The translations under genes were made by a program, and so were the position numbers. The notes beneath the pieces are model-generated. The model was not told where the DNA came from. It made no database searches and was given only the letters and a program-made list of their open reading frames with translations. DNA of 64,000 nt from a virus, in IMG/VR virus record IMGVR_UViG_3300028840_006257, positions 62,001-126,000 of that record; one strand, 5' to 3'. How positions within the stretch are numbered: position 1 is the first letter of the stretch; every line of letters begins with the position of its first letter. Below, piece after piece: positions 30,573 through 42,000 of the stretch.

Positions 30573-33500
30573 ATGGCGGGCATCCAGGACAGGCCCTACG
30601 CGGGCACGTGGAAGCTCAACAACCGGACGGTGGTGAAGTACACCCCGGACGCGCTCGTGTTTATCAACGGGGACACGTCGCTGCCCGGCTGCCCGCGCTG
30701 TCGGGGACGCCTCGACATCCAGCGGTACGTCACGTCTATTGGTGTCGAGGCCGGAACCGAGCCGGGATCCCACTCCGCGAACATCAGCCTCACGCTTCCG
30801 CGGGTTCAAGGACAGCAAGTCTTCATCGACGGCTACAACATCCTCCGCGCGGGCCTTGAAGTTCACGTCTTCTTCCGCGGGTACTTCCCGGTGCGGGGGA
30901 TGTTCAAGCACCTGGCCGATCCTCAGTCCGGGCGCAACGTGAACTTCCCGAACCCGACGGACGACGACGAGCTGGATCTCTCCAAGTATGCGAGCTACCC
31001 CTACTACCCCGTGTTCCACGGGGTGGTCACGCAGGTCACCTACCAGTACGCCGACGGCTTCTACAACGGGAGCCTCAACTGCGCGTCCCTGCTCCACTTC
31101 TGGAAGTTCCAAAACGTCGTGGCGGCTGGCGCGTGGCTAGCTCAGGGCAAACTCCCTGAGGGCGCCGAGGCACGACCCACGCTCTACGGGCACAACTTCT
31201 CGAACATGCACCCGTTCTCGATCATCTACACCCTGTATCGAGACGTGGCGGGTGCGGCGGCGGGCCTCGACTACGCTCTTGACGAGGAGTCCAACCTCGC
31301 CGCGACGACTAGTCGAAGAGGGCAGTCGCTTTATCATCAGATCTCCATCTACTGGGAGCAGCGTTTCAAGACGAGGGTCCAGAGCCTGCGGATGTACGGG
31401 GTCAATGGAAGGCTCTTCAACGCGGCCCAGCAGGCGTGGTTCGGGAAGGCGGGAAAAGAGGAGATGGAGGGGTTCATCTCTAACCCGACGTACAACGATC
31501 CGCAGACGACACGAACCGAGCATGACCCTCTTGCTAGTCGTTTGGACGTTGCCAAGGCTCTCGGACTCCAGGACCAAGGCGCAGACTTGATCTGGTCGCC
31601 GCTCATCGGTCAAGACGGCGAACTCGCCAATCTCTCGGTCCTGGACATGTGGGCATTCAATTTCCAGCTCAGCGAGTTGGGAGTCACGAACAAGTGGGTG
31701 ACGACCTACGAGACGAAGATGGACGTCGCTCAGGCGGTGATGGATGCCACGGGTTACGAGTTCTATCAGGACGTTGACGGGGACCTCGTGTTCAAGCCCC
31801 CGTTCTGGAACCTCGACACGTCGCCCAACCGCTACTACCGGCTCGAGGATCAGGACATCATCAACATCAGCTTCGTCGAGAAGGAACCACAGGCGACGTA
31901 CATCATCGTGCGTGGCGTCTGGATCGCCGGCGTGTCGGATGCGACCTCCAACAGTGGGCCGCAGCACAAGCGGGCCATGTACATCGACTACAGGCTCGTG
32001 GCGCAGTTCGGCTGGCGTCCCGCGCCGTCCGTCGATATCACCTACCAGACGGACCCGAAGGTCCTGTTCTGGATGGCGGTGGGACGTCTCGATGCGACGA
32101 ACGTCGATACTTTCGGCGCATCCGTGACAATCCCGATTCGACCGGAACTACGTCCTGGATATCCGGTCTACATACCGTTCGTCGATTCCTACTACTACAT
32201 CAGCCAGATGAGTCACCAGTTCACTTTCGGGGGGCGCCCGACGACGAGTCTGGTGCTGACCTGTCGCCGACGCAAGTGGCATGCTCCGGGGATTCTGGAA
32301 GCGGCTCCCGAAGGCGAGAGCGCGATCAAGTTGATTCATCTCGATCGTCCCGACTTGCCACCTCGTCCCCTCGAGATCTTCGACAACGGGATCTCAAGGA
32401 TCGCGGGGTTCCCCAACGTCGTCATGGCACTCGACCCTCGCAAGATGAACGCCAGCTTCTCACTCGTGGGGGCCGGAATCGACTACTTCGATTCCGTGGA
32501 CGGCCCGGCGGATCTCCTGTTCGACCTGCTCGTGCGTGATGTGGCCGATCTCGAGGCATTTGAGACCGTGGCACCGGAGCCTGATGCGGATGGTAGGGAA
32601 ACACCGACCGACCCGACGAAGCCTACGAGGCTGGGTCTGCGATACGGTCCGAAGGACGAGCTCATCGAGTTCGATTTGAAGGACCTGCAATCGGGTTTCC
32701 AGGCGTTGAAGGATGTCCGTGAAGATCTCAAGGCGACGGAGCGGCGGATCGAGGACGTGACGCTTGCCGAGATCATGGCACGATCTTCCGAAAACGCCTT
32801 CGATCCTGCTCGAGGAGGGGTAGATCCCCCCAGCACGAGCATAGATCGTCGGGATTCCCTGAGCGAACTCGATCGACTCTCCCAGGAGGAGCAGACGGCC
32901 CTTGAGAACATTCGCAAGAACCTGGGCAACAATAGGAACATACAGCTCCTTGCGCTCATTTTCGACGCCCTTCAACCTTCCGGAAACAAGGCCATCCGTC
33001 GCAGGGTCGGCGGGATTCCAGGCTCCGACGTCACGCTGTCCTACTTCGACAGCCTCACACACCTGAAGTCGCAGTACCTCGCGGGGGCACTACCAGGTCA
33101 CTACCGTTACTTCTCCTGCTCGCATCCCGATCCGGAAATGCAGGGAATGCCGATCATCGAGTGGGATGACGGTGAGCGTCCTCCGTCGCGGACTCCCTCG
33201 ACGGGCCAGACACGACAGAACGGACCCGGCGCCCAAACGCCCGGCACCCCCATATCTACAGATACCAATCGCAACAGACGGCTGAGAGGAGAGGCAGCCA
33301 ACCTACAGGGACGACTTGAAGAGAGTGGAATAACCTGGGTTGGCGCGGATAGTCTGTTGAGGGAACGTGATGAGGGATCGAGCACCGACGCCGAAAGCTC
33401 GGAAGAGGAGGTTCGTAATGCTTCGTTGACGAAGGATATCGCCGAGAATCTGACCAATGTTTCGGAAGCTGGCCAGGTGCTGGCTGACCGTCTAGCTGGT

Positions 33501-35984
33501 CGGTCGGATTTCGGCGGAAGAGGGTTGACTCTGAGTGTCGGGTCGGCGTGGCGCGTGAATGCCAGCGTGGAGGGTACCGGCAGAGCGAGCGCGCACCAGT
33601 ACGGGGCAGCTCTTGATCTTGGACCGCGGGGACCTGGGATTCCCAGGAGGATTCCTCCTGATCCGAAGAAGGACAAGAGCAATCTTTACGCGGCGCCCGT
33701 GGAGGACCTCGATCCCGTACTGCGGGACGGTTACAGGGCCCTGAAGGAGGAGGCCACCAAGATGTACCAGGAGGGGTTGATCAGTGGGATTGGTTTTTAC
33801 GAGGAACGCAAGGATGGGAGTCGAAAACCCTTCGTTCACATCGACGTGTTCTGGGGCCCCCGTCGTCCTGGACGCTGGGCACAGGTACAGGGTGTCGAGA
33901 CCTACAAAGAGAATGACAAGATCGTGCAGGACTGCAAGAGAGATCAGCCGGGAAACGTCCCGGCGTGTATCAGGGGGCAGAAACTTCTCCGAGACGAGAT
34001 AGGTCCTGAGCGCTTGGACAAGGCGCTCCGCACCGCCATCGACCAGGGGGCCCCCACACGCCGTCCTCGTGGAAAACTGCCACCTTACGGGCAGTCGCTT
34101 GAACCCGGGCTGGCTGCGGCTCCTCCTCCACCGACGACTGAAGGAGGCGCAGAGGAGATCTACAAGCGTCCTACGATCAAGACCCGCGACGTGGACGCCG
34201 ACGTCGCGAGACTCGTCGTCCAGTTCAAGCCGACGGTCAGTGCTCCCGACGGGGCTCACCGGGCACCCGAAGCCGAACTCACGACGGGCAAGTGCCGCAA
34301 GGGCTTGCAGATCGCCCTGGGGCCCCAGAAGGCACCTCGCGTGATCATGACGGACCAAATCCAGACGATCTCGTTCGTTCGTCACCAGGCATCGAAGTTC
34401 ACGCAGGTCGTGGGGACCTCGCAGGCGGGCCGTAGGCTCTCTTTCAATGCGACTGGCCTCGCCCTCCAGATCGCGGCGAAGTTCGACGAGGCATCCGAAC
34501 CCTTCCTCGACGACCCGAGTACGACGGTCGCCGGGGTTTTCGGAGGGGTTTACGAGCAGATGAAGGAGGACCTAGCCTCGGTGAAGATCCCACTCTACGA
34601 GAACGGGAACGAACTCAGCGATTTCAGGATCGAACTCAGCGACTTCAGGGACGCTGTCGTACCCCCCGATGACGTACCTCCCGACCTTGACACGGTACTG
34701 GCCGCCAGTCTCGGGGTGGCCTCACTTGATCAGGTCGAGATTCCCGACCTGCGATTCGACGAGCTGGCGACGATCCCCGGATACAAGGTCCAGGGCACGC
34801 AGAAGGACGACGGGATGTCGTACGAGAGGGCGACGAGGGCCCTCGGCACGAACTACGCGAAGAGCATCGCCAGGGACATCGAGGCCGCGTTTCTTAAGGG
34901 CCAGACCGCCGCGATGCCTCCCAGTCCGGGGCGCCCTGGTCGCCTTCAGAAGGTGCAGAAGGCGATCAACGAGGCCACAGCCAAGGCGTTCGGCTCCGAG
35001 CAGGCCGTGGTCGCCACCCAGGAGAACACCACCGAGGAGAAGACGCCGAAGCAGGGCAAGAACGCGACGGGGGTTCACTCGCCGGTGTTCCCCGTGTCGG
35101 ACGAGAAGGGCTACGAGCACTACGGGGCGTACCGCTACGGGCGCGGGCTGTCCGTCGAGCCCGGCGGCACGTTCGAGTTCATCCACAGCGGCCAGGACCC
35201 GTTCACCAACGTGACCGCCCAGACCGCCGAGGAGTTCTACCGCGTGTTCCTGCTCACGAAGACGCAGAAGACCTCCGTGGCAAGCAACATCCTCAAGGGG
35301 TCTCAGGAGGGGTTGGCGAAGATCGCGGAGTTTGTGCTCGGCCAGCGCGAGCAGCCGCTCACGAACACCCTGGGCCAGACGACCGCCGAGGGCGTCGTGG
35401 AGAGCGAGGACACGCTCCAGGAGCTCGGGGTGCAGGAGGTCGGGCTGAGCGACCGCGACCGGGCCGAGATCGAGGGGTCCGTGCAGGGGCTCGCGGAGAC
35501 CGTCACGGCGCTCGGCAAGACGGCCCGTGGACAGGACACGCTGCGCGAGCTCCTCGTCGCCAACGGCGACAATCCCAACCTGCTCAAGCAGGACTCCTTC
35601 GACATCACCGACACGCAGTTCGCCCGCAACTTCGTGAACTACGCCGTGAACTACGGCAAGAGCGACGTGTTCAAGACCACGGCCGCCAACGCGGCCTACC
35701 AGCTCGCCGACCTCACGGGTCACCTGGTTTCCCGCGCGGGCGAGGCGTGCACCTGCCGGGGGTCCTATGCCGACATCATGCTGGCCGCCTACACCCGTCG
35801 CAACTTCGTGGCGGTGGAGGGCATCGATCCTCGGGTGAGCCCCGCCACGGCCTTCCAGAGCGAGGAGATGCTCAAGAAGGTCGAGCAGCACGCTCTCCAG
35901 CAGCGTCGGTACCGCGGAGCGATCACCGAGGGCGCGGCCCCGGACGCGAAGACAAATCCGAGAGGGGGCACGACGGGAGGCTAG
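30573..35984 (+). CDS. Baseplate hub protein with embedded M15-type peptidase
   Basis: A 1,803-residue protein. Residues 1-600 show gp27/gpD-like hub character (beta barrels with GYNILRAGLEVHVFFRGYFP, YRLEDQDIINISFVEKE and IRPELRPGYPVYIP). A GCPRC pair is near residue 40. An M15/VanY-type zinc peptidase is embedded at about 960-1110: SAHQYGAALDL gives His1008 and Asp1015, and FVHIDV gives His1089, the three zinc ligands. It should cut peptidoglycan stems at penetration. The C-terminal 700 residues are unrecognised. GC3 changes inside the gene: 15 of 30 codons at 33300-33389 versus 28 of 30 at 35460-35549, so the centre may have been exchanged with another phage. Confidence 0.72.
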   Translation: MAGIQDRPYAGTWKLNNRTVVKYTPDALVFINGDTSLPGCPRCRGRLDIQRYVTSIGVEAGTEPGSHSANISLTLPRVQGQQVFIDGYNILRAGLEVHVFFRGYFPVRGMFKHLADPQSGRNVNFPNPTDDDELDLSKYASYPYYPVFHGVVTQVTYQYADGFYNGSLNCASLLHFWKFQNVVAAGAWLAQGKLPEGAEARPTLYGHNFSNMHPFSIIYTLYRDVAGAAAGLDYALDEESNLAATTSRRGQSLYHQISIYWEQRFKTRVQSLRMYGVNGRLFNAAQQAWFGKAGKEEMEGFISNPTYNDPQTTRTEHDPLASRLDVAKALGLQDQGADLIWSPLIGQDGELANLSVLDMWAFNFQLSELGVTNKWVTTYETKMDVAQAVMDATGYEFYQDVDGDLVFKPPFWNLDTSPNRYYRLEDQDIINISFVEKEPQATYIIVRGVWIAGVSDATSNSGPQHKRAMYIDYRLVAQFGWRPAPSVDITYQTDPKVLFWMAVGRLDATNVDTFGASVTIPIRPELRPGYPVYIPFVDSYYYISQMSHQFTFGGRPTTSLVLTCRRRKWHAPGILEAAPEGESAIKLIHLDRPDLPPRPLEIFDNGISRIAGFPNVVMALDPRKMNASFSLVGAGIDYFDSVDGPADLLFDLLVRDVADLEAFETVAPEPDADGRETPTDPTKPTRLGLRYGPKDELIEFDLKDLQSGFQALKDVREDLKATERRIEDVTLAEIMARSSENAFDPARGGVDPPSTSIDRRDSLSELDRLSQEEQTALENIRKNLGNNRNIQLLALIFDALQPSGNKAIRRRVGGIPGSDVTLSYFDSLTHLKSQYLAGALPGHYRYFSCSHPDPEMQGMPIIEWDDGERPPSRTPSTGQTRQNGPGAQTPGTPISTDTNRNRRLRGEAANLQGRLEESGITWVGADSLLRERDEGSSTDAESSEEEVRNASLTKDIAENLTNVSEAGQVLADRLAGRSDFGGRGLTLSVGSAWRVNASVEGTGRASAHQYGAALDLGPRGPGIPRRIPPDPKKDKSNLYAAPVEDLDPVLRDGYRALKEEATKMYQEGLISGIGFYEERKDGSRKPFVHIDVFWGPRRPGRWAQVQGVETYKENDKIVQDCKRDQPGNVPACIRGQKLLRDEIGPERLDKALRTAIDQGAPTRRPRGKLPPYGQSLEPGLAAAPPPPTTEGGAEEIYKRPTIKTRDVDADVARLVVQFKPTVSAPDGAHRAPEAELTTGKCRKGLQIALGPQKAPRVIMTDQIQTISFVRHQASKFTQVVGTSQAGRRLSFNATGLALQIAAKFDEASEPFLDDPSTTVAGVFGGVYEQMKEDLASVKIPLYENGNELSDFRIELSDFRDAVVPPDDVPPDLDTVLAASLGVASLDQVEIPDLRFDELATIPGYKVQGTQKDDGMSYERATRALGTNYAKSIARDIEAAFLKGQTAAMPPSPGRPGRLQKVQKAINEATAKAFGSEQAVVATQENTTEEKTPKQGKNATGVHSPVFPVSDEKGYEHYGAYRYGRGLSVEPGGTFEFIHSGQDPFTNVTAQTAEEFYRVFLLTKTQKTSVASNILKGSQEGLAKIAEFVLGQREQPLTNTLGQTTAEGVVESEDTLQELGVQEVGLSDRDRAEIEGSVQGLAETVTALGKTARGQDTLRELLVANGDNPNLLKQDSFDITDTQFARNFVNYAVNYGKSDVFKTTAANAAYQLADLTGHLVSRAGEACTCRGSYADIMLAAYTRRNFVAVEGIDPRVSPATAFQSEEMLKKVEQHALQQRRYRGAITEGAAPDAKTNPRGGTTGG

Positions 35985-35987
35985 ACA

Positions 35988-38453
35988 ATGGCAGAGAAAA
36001 GACGACCTCCGAGCACCATCCACGACGAGGGAGTCATTCCCTCGATGCAGATGCAGTTCGACGAGTCGCCTGAGCATCGATTTAGGCGGCGCGATCCGAG
36101 CACTGGGCCGGGAGCCTTCGGCCTGTCCGTCGCCCGAGTCACCCGAGTGGACTACGCACAGAACGAGATCGACATCCAGGTCATATCGGGAGAGCACGGA
36201 GTCTCTCCCTACGCGGGAATCACCGTGACGTGCCCGGCGGCCGGTGCCCGGCACCTCATGACCGCGATGCCCGAGTCGGGCGACATGTGCATCGTGGGGT
36301 GGCTCGCCACCGAACCGAAGAGCCCCATCATCCTTTCCTGGATTCCTCACAGTCGGAAGGCTGGCCTGGAGTGGCTCCCGGTACAGGACGTGCTGCCCAC
36401 CGAGGCGGACATGAATCCGAAGACGCGGACGCACTTCGAGGGGATCTACTCGCGCACCCGGTACAAGACGCCCCCCCTGCGCCCGGGCTGCATCTACCTC
36501 TCCTCGAGTCAGGGCTCCGACGTGATGCTCGACGAGGGAGTGCTGCTCACGAACCGTCGGGGCAATGAGATCGTCCTGCGGGATCCCGACCAGGCCATCG
36601 TGTTCCGCTCCCTCCAGCAGTTCCACGCGACCGGGGGTGCCCGCGTTTACGCGGGGATGGTCCAGCGCGATGCGCAGTTCCTTCCGAGGCGCATGTTCAG
36701 CGACGGCATCGACTGGGCCGCCAGCGTGCAGCAGGACTCGAACGGAGATCCTCTACCTCCGTCTGCACTGGGTTCCAGTCCGCAGTCCATCAACCGCCTC
36801 ACTCCTCACGAGGTGTTCGTCCGCTCGGACGGGAACCAGCCCTTCGCGGACAGCGGCGTCCTGCTCCAGGACAACGTGGACCCGTACGCGTTCCTGAATC
36901 GCGGCTTCTACATCGGGACGGACGGCTTCGCCCTCGATCCGGCGACGGTCACCTCCGACGCGGAGTACGCGGGCAAGCCCATGTTCCGGGTGTCCATCGA
37001 CCCGAGCCCCGAGAACACGGCGCTTCCCACGAACGGCCTGACGGCGGAGGAGAGCACCGAGGCTGACACCCTGACGGAGTACCGGATCGAGGTCGACCAC
37101 TCCTGGGATGGGCGCCTTCCGGTCACCGAGCAGACCGACGGATTCGACGCCGACCGCCTCCCCTCCGACGCGGTCCAGGAGAGTCCCGTGAGCTTCGGGG
37201 GTCCGTTCGTCCAGTGGGTGCTCGGCTCCGTCGTGGGCAACGACCCGTACTCGAACCGAGGACGCCAAGTCTACGGGTTGCCCCTTGTGCCGAGGGTGTT
37301 CGACGGAGAGACGGTCGATCCGAGGCTCGAGTCGGGCGTCGGAATCTCACTCGGCGAGCACGCCGCTTCGCTGTTCCGAGTGGTCCCCCCGGTCGAGGAT
37401 CCCACGGCGGTTCCCCCGACCTTCCTCTCGACCACGAAGGACGGGAGGGTCAAAGGATTCATCAGCGGACCGCAGAACGAAAACTCCGTGGAGCTTGCCC
37501 TGAACGGGGGCCTCCGGCTCGACGCGAACGGCCCGCTCGAGCTCAACGCTCCCAACACGGTCCTGAACTTCTCGCAGGGCAGCGACCTGGACAACTGGGC
37601 GCTGGCGCTGAAGTCCGACACGGGAGGCATCCTGATTCGCTCGAGCGGCCCGACGACTAGGTCTAGCTTCTCCGCGCGCACCGGAAGTCCCGACAACCAG
37701 GAGCAGAACCAGCCCTCCGTCGCCGTCGAGAGTCCGAACGGAAACGTCCACGTCTCGGCCGGGCGCTTCGCGAAGATCTCGGCCGCGAACGGCGTGCAGA
37801 TCTGCGACACGGACGAGATCACGGCGATAGCCAAGAAGAACTACGCGAATTTCTCCGACAAGTGGTCTCTCCAGTGCAACACGAGCAGCCGCGTCGTCCA
37901 GGGGAAGGAAGACAACCTCTACTCGGGACCCAAGACGTTCCTGCCCACGAACCGGCCCATCCGCTCGACCAAGTTCATCGCGAACCCGCTGACGGGACAC
38001 TTCGGAGGGGAGACCGACAGCTATTTCATGCTCCTCGGCGACCGCGAGGAGACGTTCGTCGCGGGGAACCACCGTACCACCGTCGCGGTCGGCAACGCCA
38101 CGTGGCAGGCCGGACTCGGTACCGTCCGCCTCGCGTCGGGCACCGTGCCGATCCCGACGGGGTTCGCCCCCGCCACGAGCTCCGTGACGGTGTCTCCGAC
38201 GAGCGTCCAGACGTCGACGGTGGGCGTCGCGTCCACTCAGGCGCTTTCCATCTCGGGTCGCGCCCTCACCACCCTCACGCTCCAGTCGCTCGGTCCCGCC
38301 AGGGTCGGCTCGACCGCGATGTCCATCACCCTCACCGCGGGCGGCGGCAAGGCGGGCGGCATCGTCTGCTCGAGCGACCGCGATCCACTCACCAACCTGC
38401 CCTTCGCCACGTTCGGCGTCGGCAGCCCCACCCATCGCCTGGGGGCGATCTAG
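35988..38453 (+). CDS. Baseplate spike protein (gpV/gp5-like)
   Basis: An 821-residue protein. Residues about 42-120 (FGLSVARVTRVDY..NEIDIQVISG, MPESGDMCIVGWL) form an OB-fold domain as in gpV and gp5 spikes: start with an exchange of beta strands and PxxGxxCxVG. The C-terminal half is beta-rich with repetitive short strands (VELALNGGLRLDANGPLELNAPNTVLNF) that suit the triple-stranded spike shaft. The tip may need a metal; no PAAR motif is seen here. Neighbours are the hub upstream and a Gly/Ala-rich protein downstream. ATG 35988, 4 nt after the hub stop. Confidence 0.7.
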   Translation: MAEKRRPPSTIHDEGVIPSMQMQFDESPEHRFRRRDPSTGPGAFGLSVARVTRVDYAQNEIDIQVISGEHGVSPYAGITVTCPAAGARHLMTAMPESGDMCIVGWLATEPKSPIILSWIPHSRKAGLEWLPVQDVLPTEADMNPKTRTHFEGIYSRTRYKTPPLRPGCIYLSSSQGSDVMLDEGVLLTNRRGNEIVLRDPDQAIVFRSLQQFHATGGARVYAGMVQRDAQFLPRRMFSDGIDWAASVQQDSNGDPLPPSALGSSPQSINRLTPHEVFVRSDGNQPFADSGVLLQDNVDPYAFLNRGFYIGTDGFALDPATVTSDAEYAGKPMFRVSIDPSPENTALPTNGLTAEESTEADTLTEYRIEVDHSWDGRLPVTEQTDGFDADRLPSDAVQESPVSFGGPFVQWVLGSVVGNDPYSNRGRQVYGLPLVPRVFDGETVDPRLESGVGISLGEHAASLFRVVPPVEDPTAVPPTFLSTTKDGRVKGFISGPQNENSVELALNGGLRLDANGPLELNAPNTVLNFSQGSDLDNWALALKSDTGGILIRSSGPTTRSSFSARTGSPDNQEQNQPSVAVESPNGNVHVSAGRFAKISAANGVQICDTDEITAIAKKNYANFSDKWSLQCNTSSRVVQGKEDNLYSGPKTFLPTNRPIRSTKFIANPLTGHFGGETDSYFMLLGDREETFVAGNHRTTVAVGNATWQAGLGTVRLASGTVPIPTGFAPATSSVTVSPTSVQTSTVGVASTQALSISGRALTTLTLQSLGPARVGSTAMSITLTAGGGKAGGIVCSSDRDPLTNLPFATFGVGSPTHRLGAI

Positions 38454-38457
38454 CTGC

Positions 38458-39048
38458 ATGGCCATCGTAGCTTCGGCGGCCCTTATCACCCAGCAGATCA
38501 TCCTCGCTGGACAGCCGACGTTCGCCGGCTCGAGCGTGCTTCCCAGGATCGCCTCGGCCGTGGGACGCTCGATCCCGGCCTGGATTCCGATCCCGACCAA
38601 CGTGTTCGTGACCGGAACCGCCGCGGGTCTGGCGGGCGTCGGCGCCGTCACGGGCAAGATGTTCTTCGCGGGCAACGCAGGCCTCGTCGTCGCCGCGCTG
38701 AACCAGGTGGGTTTGACCGGCGTGAACGCCCAGAGACTCGGTCTGGCCGTCGGACACGGCACATGGGCGGCGCTGAACCAGGCGACGCAGTACGTCGGCG
38801 TCTCTCCGGGAGTCGGCGTCGGCGGCGACGCCTCCTTCGTGTTGTACGCGAATGAGGCCGCGCTGCTCCCGATCCTCCAGGCCAACCTGGCCTCCGTCAC
38901 GGTCGCGGGGGCCACGTCGGCACAGCTCGCGCTCGGGTTGTCTCGCGGCATCGCTGACCTCGTCAGGACTGGCCTCGGAACGGGCGCGGTCGTGGGTTCT
39001 CCGTCTCCCGTCGCGACCGTGAGCACGAGCGTCTCGTCGGTATTCTGA
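38458..39048 (+). CDS. Gly/Ala/Val-rich virion protein of unknown role
   Basis: A 196-residue, neutral, low-charge protein of Gly, Ala, Val and Leu, with repeated motifs like FVTGTAAGLAGVGAVTG and MFFAGNAGLVVAALNQVGLTG. No signal peptide and no long transmembrane helix are clear, though it is hydrophobic overall. It sits between the spike and the giant protein. A role at the spike tip or as a membrane-active baseplate component is possible but there is no motif to prove it. Family not recognised. Confidence 0.5.
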   Translation: MAIVASAALITQQIILAGQPTFAGSSVLPRIASAVGRSIPAWIPIPTNVFVTGTAAGLAGVGAVTGKMFFAGNAGLVVAALNQVGLTGVNAQRLGLAVGHGTWAALNQATQYVGVSPGVGVGGDASFVLYANEAALLPILQANLASVTVAGATSAQLALGLSRGIADLVRTGLGTGAVVGSPSPVATVSTSVSSVF

Positions 39049-39055
39049 AGGACTC

Positions 39056-42000
39056 ATGAGCTTCGACCTCACAGGATTCGTTCTCAGGGCGCCGCGCACG
39101 GCCCCGTCGAACTTCACGACGACGGATGAAGCCTCGAACGGGGTCGACCGTGACTTCAAGCCGCTGTCCGACGACTACGCGATTCCGGCGCCGGAGTTCG
39201 TGGAAATCGCGGCGGACCAGTATCGCGCCGCGGTCCTGCTCAGGGGCCTCGACGGGCAGACCGAGTACCTCGTGTGGGCGGCCAACAGCGCTAACCTGAG
39301 CGACTCGGCCAGCTTCGAGGTCGAGAACGAGGGGAGCGTTACCTTCCCGCAGGGGGACACCATCGTCACCGACGAGGACTCCGAGTTCGGCGCCTCGGGT
39401 TCGAATCGGGCGATAGTCGTCGACGACGCGAACCGCACCGTCGACATGCTCACGAGCCTCGTCGTTCGTCGTGGAGACACAGGAGAGGACCTCGAGCTCG
39501 TCGACGGTGGCGATTTCAATCCCGTGAGCGGCGTGTTCACGGTCACCGACGAGGACCTGTTGACGGCGCTCGGCGGGGGCCTCTCGGCCCCTCGCGGCGA
39601 CAGGGCCAGGGAGGTCAAGTACGAGCTCGCGGCCCCGACGTTCTGGTGGTCTCGCAACGACAGGTACGAGAACAGGTTCCTCTGGGACGGCCGGACCCAG
39701 CGGTGGAGGCCCCTCAGGGGCACGCCCCCTCGAGACCTGGGGGCCCTCCTTCAGGACGAGGACTACGTGCTCTCTCCCGCGCCCAGCACGATCACCGTGG
39801 GAAACTACCTGCCGGGAAACAGCGCGGAACCCGACTCCTACTCGATGGTGCGGATCGGTACGCGTCCCGACGCGGCCTCGGTTCCCGTGGCCGAGCCCGT
39901 CGCCGCCTCCGGCTTCGGGGGCATCAAGGTCGTGAATGACGAGGAGGTCGAGGACTACGACTTCGGGGCCGAGCCGATGCTGGCTGGGGTCGTGGGCCAG
40001 GCAACCGGATCCGTCGCGTGGAATCCCGCGTTCCTCGACGAGTACGCGGGCCAGACCGTGTTCTACTCGTACCGGAGTTTCGTGGACCAGGCGGAGGTTG
40101 AGCCGCTCGGGTCGCTCGAGGACGCCGACCTGCGACCCCTGTTCCTCTCGCCCATCCCAGGGCCGACGGAGTACCCGTTCGTCCGCATCGGTTCCCGGCA
40201 GGCTCTCGAGGTCGTGTTCGCGGACACCGAGGCACTCCTCTCGACCACGACCGTCGAGGAGGGTCAGGTCGGCCTGGCGTTCTCCACCGGACGCCTGAAG
40301 TTCTCGGACGCGGACGTGGCCAAGGCGGACCCCGACGATCCCGGCTTCGACGAGAACTACCTGTCCGCCCAGGTCTTCTACGAGGGGGTCAGCCTGACGC
40401 AGAGGCCCGTGCCCATGCGGCGCCCGGTCGAGATCGTCGGCAAGGGCGGCTCCCCGACGGTCGTGGACGGGAAAGACAACAGCCTGTACATCCCGGACGC
40501 CCAGCCGACGCCAAGCCCGGGCGTCTCGGGGATTCTCCACCTTCCGGACGGGACGGGGACGATCCCCAACACCTCGACGGACGCCGGCATCCGTGCCGGA
40601 GAAGGTTCGGGACTCGTGCGTGCTCTCGAGGGGCCCTGGGACGTGCTCCTGTTCACCGAGAGCGGTCAGATCAGGACGATCCGCACCTTCGACGACGACG
40701 ACGAGGTCCCGCGCTTCCGTTTCCGCATTCCTCGTGGCACCGCGTACGTCGACCTTCGCAAGGGCTCGGGCGGCAGCGAGATCATCCTAGGGAACCAGGA
40801 CCTGAAGCGTTTCCACGGCGAGCAGATGTACTTTGTCCAGTCGGGGGTGCAGCCGTCGGCCTTCGCGAGGGAGGCGCGGATGTACTCGCGCGTCCGCGAC
40901 GAGTTCGTGCTCGAGGGCGACGAGGTTCTGGTGTTTCGCATCGGGGGTTCGACCTCGACGTGGGACGCCTCGGCCGATCCAGGAGGCATTCCGACCTCGG
41001 CGGGCGGCGCGTTCACTCCCGAGGACATCGCCGCGAGCCTCGACGCTGCGGCGGCGACGGGGAGCGTCGTGGCGGTGGGGGGTCGTCTCGTGCTCCAGAC
41101 GGACACGACCTCCAACCAGGCGCACTACGGCGAGATCGAGATCGGATTCGGTCCGGGAGGCGAGAAGAACCTCTCGGGCCCCGCGGCACTCGGCCTCCTT
41201 CCCGGCTGGAAGATCCGCATCGCCGGACCGTCCGAGGTCGACCCTCCGCCCGATCTCACGTGGCTTCCCGACAACGGCACGGTCCTCGGAGTGTTCCGCA
41301 GTCCGTTCAACCTGAACGGAACCAGGGACGACATCTCCGACGTCCGGCACCTGGGCCGGTTCGACGACGCGGTCATGCTCGGCTCGATCCCCGAGTCTCC
41401 GATAGTGCTCCTCGACCGGGCCCCGCTCGAGGACGTGGCCGGCTACGACGACGGCATCTTCTTCCGTATCGAGGACGGTCTCGTCAGCCGCGACCTCGAC
41501 AACTTCGAGGAGATCTACCACGAGTTCGGCATCGATCGCTTCTCCTGGGTGCACGACGACACCCAGAACTCCACGCTCGAGCAACCTGCGAACAGCCTGT
41601 TCGTGGGCCAGACGAACGTGATTCCCGACTCCTTCCGCCTTCCCGGCAAGGGCCTGAGGGTCTCCGATGGAGGTCAGCCTCTGGAGGACCAGACCCTCGA
41701 CGAGGACTTCCTCATGCTCGACGGAGGGGCTCCCGGGGTCGCGGCGCTGATAGACACGGTGGGCGCGCTGGTCCAGCTCGGAGGCGCCGGGACGTTCTCG
41801 AGCGGCACGACGACGTTCACGGACGACTCGCCCGACGTGGACTTCGTCGTCCTCGGAGTCAAGGCAGGCTACCAGCTCAAGGTGACGCAGGGGAACGCGG
41901 AGGGCACGTACGTGGTCGCGCAGGACGCGACGCAGACCAACACCCTGGAGGTCGAGCAGCGCTTCCCGGCGGACGGGGGCCCGGTTCCGTGGGAGTTGTA

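Noticed and set aside
30573-31130. Intein or intron in the hub gene to explain the composition change
   Set aside because: No splice-junction residues or LAGLIDADG/HNH motifs; the frame is continuous and contains a conventional peptidase domain, so recombination is a better explanation.
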